The notes under the pieces are model-generated. The model was given only the letters and a program-made list of their open reading frames with translations, was not told the DNA's origin and did no database searches. Shown here one piece after another: positions 1 through 8,020 of a DNA stretch of 64,000 nucleotides. The position numbers and the translations under genes are program-made. Numbering within the stretch: the stretch's first letter is position 1; the number at the start of each line of letters is the position of its first letter. Source of the stretch: Deltaproteobacteria bacterium (GTDB lineage: Bacteria > Desulfobacterota > Desulfobacteria > Desulfobacterales > Desulfosarcinaceae); NCBI GenBank assembly GCA_021824175.1, contig JAKALP010000006.1, positions 62,001 through 126,000 of the forward strand. The letters are read 5' to 3'.

Positions 1-1694
1 TGACCCAATACGCCTCGGTCAAGGCCATCAACGGTCCCCAGGGCCAAAGCGCCTTGAAGGATTTCATGGAAATGCTTCAGATTTACTCCATGTCGTCCTT
101 TGCGGCCCAGGGCAAGGAGCAGCTCAAGATGCTCGACCGTCTGGGATTAAAGATCGATCCCGGAGTGGATCTGGACGATGTGGCCAAACATCCTGAGAAG
201 TACAAAAACAGCAAGCGCAGACCCAAAGTCAAGGTCGACAAGTCCAAGCTCATGAGCAATATCGAGGATTGGAAAAAGCAGGCCAAAACGGCGGAGAACG
301 AATTGGCCACGGGCAAGACCGGAGCCCTCACGGAGCTGGTGTCCCAGGTCGATCCGTTTGTCGCCATATTGCAGATCGATCCCCAGGCCTACGCCGACCC
401 CATGAACATCATCATCCAGAAGCACAACTTCGCCGTGCACAACCGCAAGAGCAATCTCTACCGCGGCTATCTGCGCTCGGTGAACAAACGGGTGCACCAG
501 GCGCTGCTCGATATCACCCGCGGTTACAACGACAAGGTCTTCCAGGCCGGCAAACTCCGGGACGAACAGCTGGATCAAATCGAGAAGCAATGTGAAGCCG
601 CCAAGATCAGCGGCAGCGCCGAATGCCTGCTGCGCAAACACGCTGCCCATGTCACCTATTTCAACGCCTGCAACGGCGCGGCCAACACCGCCTTCGGTTC
701 GGCCACCAATGTGACCACGGTGGCTTATATGCAGAAGATCAAACCCAACGCCGAGGCCTACTACTACGATGTGTTCCGCCACGTGGCCCTGATCAGTGAT
801 CCGGAGGTGCGCGTCCAAAAGGATTCCGAACTGCGCCAGACCATCTACTCCGAGCTGGTCTATGCCTTGACCATGGTGGGCGCGGCCCACGGCTCTTTCG
901 AATACCATGATGAGTGGGATTGCGGCTGCAGCCTGGAGCAACTGCTCAAGCAACGGGAAATGGAAGCAGAGGCGCGCCGGGAGGAAGAAAACGCGCGCAT
1001 CGAACGCAACAAGGCCGCCAAGCTGGCCTTTGAATCGGGCGAAATTCCCGAGTCCACGCCCCTGTTCAAGAAGATCGACGGCTACGGTTTTGACTTCGAC
1101 TACTTCTTTTTCAAGGGCCGCATGTCGCCGGCCCGCACGGTGGTCAACTTCAACATCAAACTGCCCATCCCCGGCGCGCCCGAGCTGTTCGCCTCCCAAT
1201 CCATCAGCGAATTCACCGGTGCCGCGACCTATGGTCAGGGCATCAAGGTGACCCTGGGCGCGGAACAAGGCGGGGTCAAGGCCGGCGCTTTCTTCAATCT
1301 GAGTTCTTCGGTCACCACCGACGGCCAGGGGGTGGTCAAGGATTACTCGGTCACGGCCGGCACGGGCCTGACGGTTTCGGGCAAGGGCGGCACCTCCCTT
1401 TCCGTGGGCGGCGAGCTCACCTTTGGTCCCAATGGAGTGCAGGATTCGGACTTTTCAGCGGGCATCAGCCGGGATTTCAAGAACGATTACGGCGGCGCGG
1501 GCAATGTGGCCTTCGAGGCCTCCACCAAGCGCGGCTGCAAGCTCTCGGGGGCGGTCGAGCAGACCCTGGAAGGCCCCGGTGAGTTCATCAACGAAGCCAA
1601 GGAAAAGGCCGTGGGTAAAGACCTGGCCGACCAGATCCCCACCGATGATCTGTTCAAGCAGAAGCAGGAGTGGTCGGGGACCTTTACGAAGTGA
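1..1694 (+). CDS. C-terminal part of a large unrecognised protein (5' end outside window)
   Basis: The reading frame is open from base 3 with no stop, so the gene starts upstream of the window; a TTG at 54 is only an internal codon. About 563 residues are visible. The first two thirds are charged and helical, with a short Cys-containing stretch (ECLLRKH...NACNG), a DCGC motif and a coiled-coil-like segment rich in E, R and A around residues 315-345. The last 180 residues are Gly/Ser/Thr-rich and look beta-stranded (repeated V-x-G-G patterns), as in surface or secreted beta-rich proteins. I do not recognise the family and assign no function. It ends 69 bp before the toxin gene, with the toxin promoter in between. 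Confidence is high that it is coding and low for any role. Confidence 0.7.
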   Translation, partial: TQYASVKAINGPQGQSALKDFMEMLQIYSMSSFAAQGKEQLKMLDRLGLKIDPGVDLDDVAKHPEKYKNSKRRPKVKVDKSKLMSNIEDWKKQAKTAENELATGKTGALTELVSQVDPFVAILQIDPQAYADPMNIIIQKHNFAVHNRKSNLYRGYLRSVNKRVHQALLDITRGYNDKVFQAGKLRDEQLDQIEKQCEAAKISGSAECLLRKHAAHVTYFNACNGAANTAFGSATNVTTVAYMQKIKPNAEAYYYDVFRHVALISDPEVRVQKDSELRQTIYSELVYALTMVGAAHGSFEYHDEWDCGCSLEQLLKQREMEAEARREEENARIERNKAAKLAFESGEIPESTPLFKKIDGYGFDFDYFFFKGRMSPARTVVNFNIKLPIPGAPELFASQSISEFTGAATYGQGIKVTLGAEQGGVKAGAFFNLSSSVTTDGQGVVKDYSVTAGTGLTVSGKGGTSLSVGGELTFGPNGVQDSDFSAGISRDFKNDYGGAGNVAFEASTKRGCKLSGAVEQTLEGPGEFINEAKEKAVGKDLADQIPTDDLFKQKQEWSGTFTK

Positions 1695-1728
1695 GGCCGT
1701 TCGCATATTGCATGGCGCGCTGCAAAAC

Positions 1729-1762
1729 TTGACATTTAAAAAAAGACCGGTACAATTGTACA
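1729..1762 (+). promoter_or_regulatory. Sigma70-type promoter with palindromic operator for the toxin-antitoxin pair
   Basis: A perfect -35 TTGACA (1729-1734) is followed after 16 bp by TACAAT (1751-1756). The -10 lies inside a perfect 12-bp palindrome GTACAATTGTAC (1750-1761), a good candidate autoregulatory operator. Transcription would start about 1762-1763, immediately before the ATG at 1764, so the toxin mRNA would be essentially leaderless; no Shine-Dalgarno sequence precedes the ATG. Confidence 0.65.
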
Positions 1763-1763
1763 T

Positions 1764-2162
1764 ATGAACATCGTGGCCGATACCAATACATTCCTAGCGG
1801 TGGCCCTGAATGAGCCTGAGAGGGAATTGATTGTTGAGCTCACCGAAGGTGCCAATCTGGTGGCACCGGAAGTGTTGCCCTTTGAAATCGGTAATGCATT
1901 AACAGCAATGCTCAAACGCAATGCACTAAATGCTGATGAAGTTCTTAGCGCTTGGCAAGTCGTCCAGCATATACCTGTGGATTTAAGGCATGTTGATATT
2001 GCCGCGGCCTTAAAGATAGCGAGCCATTTCGGGATATACGCTTATGATGCCTATTTCTTGGAATGTGCCCAGCGTCTTAGAAGTCCGCTACTTACTCTGG
2101 ATCGCGGCATGCGGCGAATTGCCAAAGAGTTGGGAATCATCATTTTGGAGCCATTATTATGA
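1764..2162 (+). CDS. vapC: VapC-like PIN-domain ribonuclease toxin
   Basis: This 132-residue protein has the full PIN acidic quartet: D6 in VADTN, E41 in FEIGN, D95 in YDAYF and D113 in TLDRG. Such proteins are Mg2+-dependent endoribonucleases that cleave tRNA or rRNA when not held by their antitoxin. Length and residue spacing fit the VapC family. The start is fixed because D6 must be retained. The stop overlaps the antitoxin start by four bases (ATGA), so the two are translationally coupled. Unusually the toxin gene comes first. The region looks somewhat richer in A+T than its neighbours, in keeping with a mobile cassette, but composition was judged by eye. The RNA target cannot be predicted. 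Confidence 0.88.
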   Translation: MNIVADTNTFLAVALNEPERELIVELTEGANLVAPEVLPFEIGNALTAMLKRNALNADEVLSAWQVVQHIPVDLRHVDIAAALKIASHFGIYAYDAYFLECAQRLRSPLLTLDRGMRRIAKELGIIILEPLL

Positions 2163-2383
2163 AAGTATACACCTTTTCTGAAGCAAGACAGAGGCTTGCA
2201 GACGTTCTGAATATCGCCCGGACGGAGGAGGTGGTCATTAAACGCAGAGGCGGGGAAAGCTTTTCAATCATCTTCAGGAAAGGTGAGAAGTCTCCGTTCG
2301 ATGTTAAAGGGATCAAAACCAAAGCAACTACCAAGGATATTCTCAACGCCGTTAAAAAATCAAGGGAACACAAAGGGCGTTGA
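2159..2383 (+). CDS. Phd/YefM-like antitoxin partner of the PIN toxin
   Basis: This 74-residue protein begins MKVYTFSEARQRLADVL, the short beta strand plus helix typical of Phd/YefM (type II) antitoxins. A strand follows with VVIKRRGGESFSII, matching the conserved IxRRGxxxxxI pattern. The basic, flexible C-terminus (KKSREHKGR) is where such proteins usually wrap around and block the toxin. It begins inside the toxin stop codon (ATGA), so its synthesis depends on toxin translation. It probably binds DNA through its N-terminal half, the palindrome at 1750-1761 being the obvious candidate site. Pairing with a VapC-type PIN protein rather than a RelE/Doc-type toxin is seen in other genomes. Confidence 0.83.
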   Translation: MKVYTFSEARQRLADVLNIARTEEVVIKRRGGESFSIIFRKGEKSPFDVKGIKTKATTKDILNAVKKSREHKGR

Positions 2384-2387
2384 TTCA

Positions 2388-3071
2388 ATGGCTCTCCCCA
2401 TATGCAAAACCGATTTGAAACGCAACTCCGCCTTCGGCTATGCCTGCCACCGCTGTCTTTCCTGTTGCCGTTTCAAGAAGATCCAGCTCAATCCTTATGA
2501 AATCGCCCGATTGGCCGCCAACCGCGGCCTTTCCACCACCGATTTCATCGCTGGCTACACCACCAACGGCGGCACGGTGCTGCGCTTCCTGGAGCAGGGC
2601 ACCTGCGTCTTTCTCAACGACCAGGGATGCGCCGTGCATCCGGATCGGCCCCTGGTGTGCCGGCTCTATCCCCTGGGCCGGCACGTCCATTTTTTGGGCG
2701 CGGAACACTTCAATCTGATGGAATGCGAGCCGGGCTGCCAAGGCGTGTTTCATGAAAAGGGTACGATCGAACAATACCTGGAGGAGCAGGGGGCCAAACC
2801 GTTCATGCACGCGGCCGACCTCTACCTGGATCTGCTCTGGCGGCTGCTTGAGCAACTCAAGGATCAGGAGTTGGCGCCTTCGCAGTCGGAAAGCATACTT
2901 GGGACCGTGCGCACGGTCAGCCAGGACCCGACAGGCGCTCACGATCTGTCTTGGATTGACATGGACCGGGCCGTGAGCGATTATTGCAGGCAGTGTGGAT
3001 TGCCGGTTCCCACGGACCTGGAGGCCAAAATGGGCCTGCATATCAAAGCGGTCCGGGCGTGGGCGGCCTAA
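2388..3071 (+). CDS. YkgJ-family cysteine-cluster (putative metal-chelating) protein
   Basis: A 227-residue protein with a dense N-terminal Cys set: CHRCLSCC near residues 20-27, then GTCVFLNDQGCAVHPDRPLVCRLYP. This is the signature of the YkgJ/Fe-Zn cluster-binding family (CxxCxxCC plus Cx7C...CRxYP). The family is thought to bind a metal or Fe-S cluster; the biochemical role is mostly unknown. Further Cys occur at MECEPGC and in the C-terminal half (YCRQCG). I start it at ATG 2388, just after the antitoxin stop, because upstream codons would run through the antitoxin gene. It could be co-transcribed with the toxin-antitoxin pair. It is followed 18 bp later by a small secreted-protein gene with a good ribosome site (AGGAG). 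Confidence 0.8.
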   Translation: MALPICKTDLKRNSAFGYACHRCLSCCRFKKIQLNPYEIARLAANRGLSTTDFIAGYTTNGGTVLRFLEQGTCVFLNDQGCAVHPDRPLVCRLYPLGRHVHFLGAEHFNLMECEPGCQGVFHEKGTIEQYLEEQGAKPFMHAADLYLDLLWRLLEQLKDQELAPSQSESILGTVRTVSQDPTGAHDLSWIDMDRAVSDYCRQCGLPVPTDLEAKMGLHIKAVRAWAA

Positions 3072-3089
3072 CTTCAACAGGAGATCAAA

Positions 3090-3437
3090 ATGGGCAACAA
3101 ATCACTGAAAGAGAGTTTAAAGAAGAATTTGGCCATCGCCACCATGGCGGCTTCCCTGGGCGTATCCCTGGGCGTGCCGGTGGGCGATGTGCTGGCCGAT
3201 GACAACAAAGCCAGCAGTCCGCCGGGCTATTCGCGCCAGGACAAGGACAATGCGGCCTCGCAGCAGTCGAAGTTCTCCACCCAGAGCAAGATGTCCAAAC
3301 AGGGCAAGATCGACTCGGCCCAGGGCAAATTCAAATCTGACCAGAGCAAGAACGAAGCCACTCAAAAAGATGCGGCCTCTTCCCAAGGCAAGGTGGGCTA
3401 CAAAGTGGAACCCAAACCGGAAGCGAGCAAGAAATAG
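3090..3437 (+). CDS. Small exported, low-complexity hydrophilic protein
   Basis: 115 residues. The N-terminus has Lys residues, then a hydrophobic/Ala-Gly stretch (AIATMAASLGVSLGVPVG) and a likely signal peptidase site at VLA-DD near residue 36. The mature part is low-complexity, rich in S, Q, K, D and A, with loosely repeated QSK/QGK units such as QQSKFS, QSKMSKQGK and AQGKFKSDQSK, and has no Cys. It is probably periplasmic and intrinsically disordered. I recognise no family. A Shine-Dalgarno AGGAG precedes the ATG. Its position 18 bp after the Cys-cluster gene suggests a shared transcript. Confidence 0.62.
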   Translation: MGNKSLKESLKKNLAIATMAASLGVSLGVPVGDVLADDNKASSPPGYSRQDKDNAASQQSKFSTQSKMSKQGKIDSAQGKFKSDQSKNEATQKDAASSQGKVGYKVEPKPEASKK

Positions 3438-3555
3438 CGTTTTTACGGCGGCCGGGCCGGGGTTTCAATGCCGCGGCCCGGCCGCCGCCAGTTCCTCGTA
3501 AAAGCCCCAATCGTCCCCCACCAGGGATTATACAAATGGTTGGGAATTCAACCCC

Positions 3556-3804
3556 ATGAAATACAGCGACCTGCTCAAAGCCCGGCGCAAGGCCGGCGAC
3601 ACCCCCACCTTAAAGCAGCGCCAGTGGAGCGATCAGGAGAAGGCCTGGCGCGATGCCGGGCGTTGCATCGAGTGTGGCCAGGCGCCGCCGGTCGATAACA
3701 GCTTGATCTGCGCGAGCTGTCTGGCCGCCCAATCCTTAGACGACATCCAACGCGAAATTGAAGCTCTGCGCCGGGACATTTTGAACCACCCCAAAAATAA
3801 ATAG
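3556..3804 (+). CDS. Small zinc-ribbon-like protein, function unknown
   Basis: 82 residues with two paired cysteines, CIECG and CASC, about 15 residues apart. This four-Cys arrangement could bind one zinc ion. The N-terminus is basic (KARRKAGD) and contains a W-rich helix (RQWSDQEKAWRDAGRC). The C-terminal 25 residues form an amphipathic, coiled-coil-like helix (DDIQREIEALRRDI). Such layouts occur in nucleic-acid-binding or adaptor proteins, but no specific family is recognised. The start ATG was chosen because the composition turns protein-like there; no strong ribosome site is visible. Confidence 0.55.
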   Translation: MKYSDLLKARRKAGDTPTLKQRQWSDQEKAWRDAGRCIECGQAPPVDNSLICASCLAAQSLDDIQREIEALRRDILNHPKNK

Positions 3805-4113
3805 AACGTTCGTTCGGATTTTCCCCCGGAATTCGCCCTCAGCCCTTGACGGGGGCTGATTCATTCCTATTGTGTTGAACGAAATTCAGCAAATGCCGGA
3901 GCTTGCAACTGGGATGATCCGCGCCATAAACTGGCTGCGCTCCATCGATGGATCAACATTGGACCGGCGACGCCAAAAAGGTCGTACTCCAGCGATTCTT
4001 TAAAATGCCGGGGATCTGACGATCCACATCCCCAAATGATTCTTTCGTGCCGCCCGCCATGGATCGGCCACTTTATCAGGACTTGCCAACCCAACCAACA
4101 AAGGAGAGAGAAA
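3805..4113. other. Intergenic region with a weak hairpin
   Basis: About 309 bp with no convincing gene. A short hairpin (TCAGCCC 3839-3845 with GGGCTGA 3853-3859) follows the small zinc-ribbon gene; it lacks a proper T-run and is at best a weak terminator. The last 20 bases carry the strong ribosome site AAAGGAGAG of the next gene. Confidence 0.4.
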
Positions 4114-5565
4114 ATGGGCATTCGCACTGTGGAACAATACAAACAGAGTTTGCGCGACGGCCGCCGGGTTTACATCAGCGGCGAACGCGTGGAAGACATC
4201 ACCCAACATCGTGTTTTGGGGCTGACGGTGGATACCATCGGCGCGGCCTATGAGCTGGCGGAGAAAGGCGACGCCAAGACCAAGGAGCTGCTCATCGCCA
4301 GGCACCCGGACACCGGTGAACCCATCAACCGTTTTTACGTTACCCCCAGAACCCCCGAGGATCTGGCCAACCGCACCAAGGCCATTCACACCTTAATGCG
4401 CCAGACCGGCGGACTGCCCTTTGGCAAGGATATTGGCACCGACTGCCTGAACGCGGCCATGGCCGTGGCCAAGCAGATGGGCAACAAGCAGTACGAGGCC
4501 AACGCCAAGAACTTCCTGGAGCATCTGCGCAAAAACGACTTGCACACCTGCGGCGCCATCACCTGCGTCAAGGGTGATCGCGGCCTGGAGCCGGCCCATC
4601 AGAAACATCCCGATTACTACCTGCGCGTGGTGGACAAAACCAAAGAAGGCATCTACGTCAAGGGCGCCAAGATCCACATCACCAGCGCGCCGGCGGCCAA
4701 TGAAATCATGGTGGTGCCCACGCGCCAGATGCGCGAAAACGAGGCCCAATATGCGGTCAGCTTCGCCATCCCGGCCAACACCAAGGGCATCACCTTCATC
4801 TGCCGCAACGGCCGCGGTCCCTGGTCGGACAAGGAATTTCACGCCGACCGGCCGGTGCGCGAGTTGACCGAGGCCATGATCGTCTTTGACAATGTGTTTG
4901 TGCCCTGGGAGCGGGTCTTCATGTGCGGCGAGTGGCAGCACTCCATGAACATCGCCTATACCTTCGCCACCTTCCACCGCTTCACGGCCATCAGCTACAA
5001 GGTGCCCAACGTGGAAGTCATGGCTGGCTGCGCCGTGGCCATGGCCAAGTATAATGGCTTATTTAAGGTGAGCCATGTGCGCGAAAAGCTGGCCGACATC
5101 GCGGCCTATGTGGAAACCCTGCGCGCCCTGGCCGACGCGGCCGCCATGAAACCGGTGATGTATGGTGACATCGCGGTGCCCAACCCGCTCATCGCCAACA
5201 TGGCCAAGCTGCACTTTGCCAGCAAGTACCACGAGTTCGTCAAGCTGATCCAGGACATCGGCGGCGGCATTCTGGCCACTTCGCCGGACAAGCGCGATTG
5301 GGACAATCCTGAAATCCACGACTATCTGGAGCACTACCTGGGCGGTCACGACTGCACCACCGAGGAGCGGTTGCGCATGATCCACGAGACCATGCGCCAC
5401 GTGGCTTCCCACGAAGCGGCCTTCCATGAAGTGACCACGGTACATGCCGAAGGCTCCATGGCGGCTCAAAAGATGATGATCCTGCACGAGTCGCCGTTGG
5501 ACAAATATGAGAAGCGGGCCAAGATCGCGGCCGGGATTCTGCCCATCGGCACCAAGATCGATTAG
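4114..5565 (+). CDS. HpaB/AbfD superfamily flavoprotein (4-hydroxybutyryl-CoA dehydratase-like, Fe-S ligands apparently lost)
   Basis: This 483-residue protein belongs to the family of 4-hydroxyphenylacetate 3-monooxygenase (HpaB) and 4-hydroxybutyryl-CoA dehydratase (AbfD). Recognisable stretches include EQYKQSLRDGRRVY at the N-terminus, KGDRG, the FAD-side motif VFDNVFVPWERVF, the SHVREKL segment and CTTEER near the end. Start 4114 follows AAAGGAGAGAG. In the Clostridium AbfD enzyme a [4Fe-4S] cluster is held by two N-terminal Cys, a His and a further Cys. By eye, the His is kept in TFHRF, but the positions matching the three Cys look like Pro and Asp (LPFGKD) and Tyr (ISYKV). It is therefore probably a flavin-dependent oxidoreductase or dehydratase with another substrate. 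It is followed by a convergent gene with overlapping stops. Confidence 0.82.
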   Translation: MGIRTVEQYKQSLRDGRRVYISGERVEDITQHRVLGLTVDTIGAAYELAEKGDAKTKELLIARHPDTGEPINRFYVTPRTPEDLANRTKAIHTLMRQTGGLPFGKDIGTDCLNAAMAVAKQMGNKQYEANAKNFLEHLRKNDLHTCGAITCVKGDRGLEPAHQKHPDYYLRVVDKTKEGIYVKGAKIHITSAPAANEIMVVPTRQMRENEAQYAVSFAIPANTKGITFICRNGRGPWSDKEFHADRPVRELTEAMIVFDNVFVPWERVFMCGEWQHSMNIAYTFATFHRFTAISYKVPNVEVMAGCAVAMAKYNGLFKVSHVREKLADIAAYVETLRALADAAAMKPVMYGDIAVPNPLIANMAKLHFASKYHEFVKLIQDIGGGILATSPDKRDWDNPEIHDYLEHYLGGHDCTTEERLRMIHETMRHVASHEAAFHEVTTVHAEGSMAAQKMMILHESPLDKYEKRAKIAAGILPIGTKID

Positions 5566-7739
5566 TCCATTAAATCCGCATTCTGGAAATCGGTCTGCAC
5601 TTGAGTCACCAGGGCATTGTTTTTTTCGGCGCAGATGCCGATGATGCGCAGCAGCTCATTGAGCTGGGGGGAGGCTGCTTCCAATCCTGGTTGGGGGTGG
5701 CTGCCCCAGAGGTGACTGAGATGGTCGGCATAGGTGATCATGGCGGCCAAAACAATATGATCGCTGGCTTCGTCCGGGTGATGGTGGCACTCCACGCAGC
5801 GCTGAACCGCCTCGGGCATGTGCCACTTTTCCATGAGCATGCGGCCGATTTCGGTGTGGCTGGCGCCCACGACTTGAATCTCCACCTCGAGGTCGGGGCG
5901 CTTTTCAGTCACTTTGATGCGATTGATCTCCTGATATTTTTTGTCATCCAGCATCAAAATGGCCAGCTTGCCGATGTCGTGCATCAGGCCGCTGATAAAG
6001 GCCTGCTCGATATCGGCATAACCGCAGGCCGCGGCAATGCGCCGCGCCGCCAGTCCGCATTCCACCGAATGCTGCCATAAGATCGGTCCCCACACCTTCA
6101 TCCCTTTATGTTCCTTGAAGAAATAACTGCGCGTGGAAGCCGCCAGGATCAAGCTTTTTGTGGTCTTGGCACCCAGGCGGGTCAAAGCCTGGCGCAGGGA
6201 TTCGACCTTCTGGAGCCCCCCGTAAAGCGCCGAGTTGCTGACCCGGATGATCTTGGCCACCAGGGCCTGATCGTGGGCAATGGCCCGCTCGATGGCTTCA
6301 GTGGCGGTTTCAGGATCGGAGAGCAGTTGCAGGGCCTTGGTGGCCATGGCCGGCAGCGGCGGCAGCTCTTCGATTTTAGCCACCAGTTGACCTATGCCGC
6401 CCTGGGGGGCTGGTTCTTTGGCCGGGGCGGAAGCGGTCGGTACAGGGGTGTCGGTTTGAAGCGCCCCCACGGCCTTGGCTTTTTCCATGGGCATGATCAG
6501 CCAGGAGAGCAGCTCCAGATAGTGATGGGCCGACAAGCCCTGTTGGGGCACGACGTTGTAGGCATAAAAAAACATGGTGAGCTGGGCCTGGATGGCAATG
6601 GGGAACAATGCGCACTCGCCGTTGGCCGGCAGTTGCGCTACTTTGTTGAGGATGGCCGAAGGAAAAATTTTGCCAAAAAAGCCGATGCCGGTTTTCTGAA
6701 CCGCTTGAAGCACCGGGTCCTGATCCAGGCTGCCCAGCTGTCCTTTGAAGGTCTGTTGGCGAATGTTTTTGCCCTTTTCAATGGCAATGGCCTTACAGTG
6801 GATCACCTGCTTTTCCCTGGCGGTCAAAATCAAAATGCCGTCAAAGTATTTTTTACAGAAACCAACCACGGCCTCCACTTTCTTGAGCACCTCATCGGTG
6901 TGCATCAACAGCTTGACCGCTTGCTTGTACATGCCAAAGAGCGAATCGGCCGAGGGCACATAGACCTGGGTATCACTGCCGGGCTTTACGCACACCGGCG
7001 CCAGATCGAACAGCTTGCCGATCTGTTTTTCTATGCTCTGCATGGTCTTATGGCTGTAATAGGGGGCCACGGTCATGAGCTGACGCACCGAAGAGACCCG
7101 GCCGGCCAGATAGGCGATGGTGCGCTCTTCCGGGGGTAATTCGGCCAACTGCTCGGGGGTGGCTTTGACTACCAGCCCGCGATCCAGGGTCACGATGGAT
7201 TTTTCAAAGCTGCGCAGCTCCTCGGCATGGGAAAGAACGCGGATGGCAATGGCCACCGTGTCCTGCTGGATGCCGGCGCCATCTTCTTCCACGGGCGTAT
7301 CGGTAAAATGAAACTCGCCGCGCTCCATGAGAAATAGCTCCAGCAACGCCTCATTGATGCTAATCTCCAACCATTTTTTGATTTCGCCGAGGGGGAACAA
7401 CTTCAGCGCGGTCAACACCTGGCGCACGGGAATGCCGGTTTCGGTCTGCACTTTGCGGATCTGGCCTTCCTGGGCCTGGGTGACAGCCTTATGGAAGCGC
7501 AACGCCTGCAGCAATTTTTCATCACCAGCCTTGGAATGGGCATCCACCAGATGTCCGCCCTTAAAGGTCAGGATGACAAGCTGCTGACCGCAGGCGATGG
7601 TCAACACGCCGTTGAGGCTGAGTTGGGACAAAAACATCAGGGCGTCCGATGGGTGGTATTTGCTGACATCGCCTTGAAAAATCATTGCTTTATCAATCCA
7701 TTTCCCTATCTGCGCGCGGTTGGGCCACTGGATAACCAT
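5562..7739 (-). CDS. DUF4388 (PATAN) plus HDOD signalling protein
   Basis: A 725-residue protein. Residues about 19-120 resemble a DUF4388/PATAN domain (MIFQGDVSKYHPSDALMFL, then LSLNGVLTI and GGHLVDAHS). The middle is long and helical. Residues about 455-660 are an HDOD domain, with LPPLPAMATKALQLLSD, VSNSALYGG, LGAKTTKSLIL and an intact metal-binding HD pair in LMHDIGK. HDOD proteins of delta-type bacteria act in two-component and motility signalling; whether this HD pair is catalytic is unknown. An internal ATG at 7685, where homology to PATAN begins, is an alternative start. Its stop codon overlaps that of the convergent flavoprotein gene (5562-5565), with no terminator between them. Confidence 0.85.
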   Translation of the reverse strand: MVIQWPNRAQIGKWIDKAMIFQGDVSKYHPSDALMFLSQLSLNGVLTIACGQQLVILTFKGGHLVDAHSKAGDEKLLQALRFHKAVTQAQEGQIRKVQTETGIPVRQVLTALKLFPLGEIKKWLEISINEALLELFLMERGEFHFTDTPVEEDGAGIQQDTVAIAIRVLSHAEELRSFEKSIVTLDRGLVVKATPEQLAELPPEERTIAYLAGRVSSVRQLMTVAPYYSHKTMQSIEKQIGKLFDLAPVCVKPGSDTQVYVPSADSLFGMYKQAVKLLMHTDEVLKKVEAVVGFCKKYFDGILILTAREKQVIHCKAIAIEKGKNIRQQTFKGQLGSLDQDPVLQAVQKTGIGFFGKIFPSAILNKVAQLPANGECALFPIAIQAQLTMFFYAYNVVPQQGLSAHHYLELLSWLIMPMEKAKAVGALQTDTPVPTASAPAKEPAPQGGIGQLVAKIEELPPLPAMATKALQLLSDPETATEAIERAIAHDQALVAKIIRVSNSALYGGLQKVESLRQALTRLGAKTTKSLILAASTRSYFFKEHKGMKVWGPILWQHSVECGLAARRIAAACGYADIEQAFISGLMHDIGKLAILMLDDKKYQEINRIKVTEKRPDLEVEIQVVGASHTEIGRMLMEKWHMPEAVQRCVECHHHPDEASDHIVLAAMITYADHLSHLWGSHPQPGLEAASPQLNELLRIIGICAEKNNALVTQVQTDFQNADLMD

Positions 7740-8020
7740 CCGCTGATAGCGCCATCTGGACCCCGGTGCGGGCCAAGCCGCTGGCGCCGAGCCGTTTGAT
7801 CTACTTCAATTATTGGCGCAACGGCCTGAAAAGTTTAGTCCGGGAGTCATGCATGCGAAGATTCTACGCCTCGGCATATGATAACGGTGAGTAAAACCCC
7901 GTGATTTGGGCGACCGCCAAGTCGGCCCTGAAGTCATCCCAACCTTTTATCTTGAGCATCGGCCAGTACCAGAGTAAATAGTTTTGAATACAGAATTATT
8001 TGGAATCGAAAGGAGCTTCC
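7740..8020. other. Divergent intergenic region
   Basis: About 280 bp between two divergently transcribed genes, so it must contain promoters for both. I see no clear consensus promoter or known riboswitch. The last bases hold a strong ribosome site (AAAGGAGC) that sets the start of the NYN gene at 8021 rather than at an upstream TTG at 8000. Confidence 0.4.

Noticed and set aside
147-1268. Long minus-strand frame inside the first gene
   Set aside because: It is a mirror of the GC-rich coding strand; its amino-acid composition is His/Gly/Leu-rich as expected of such shadows.
4114-5565. Call as a functional 4-hydroxybutyryl-CoA dehydratase
   Set aside because: Three cluster cysteines appear to be missing, so only the superfamily is claimed.
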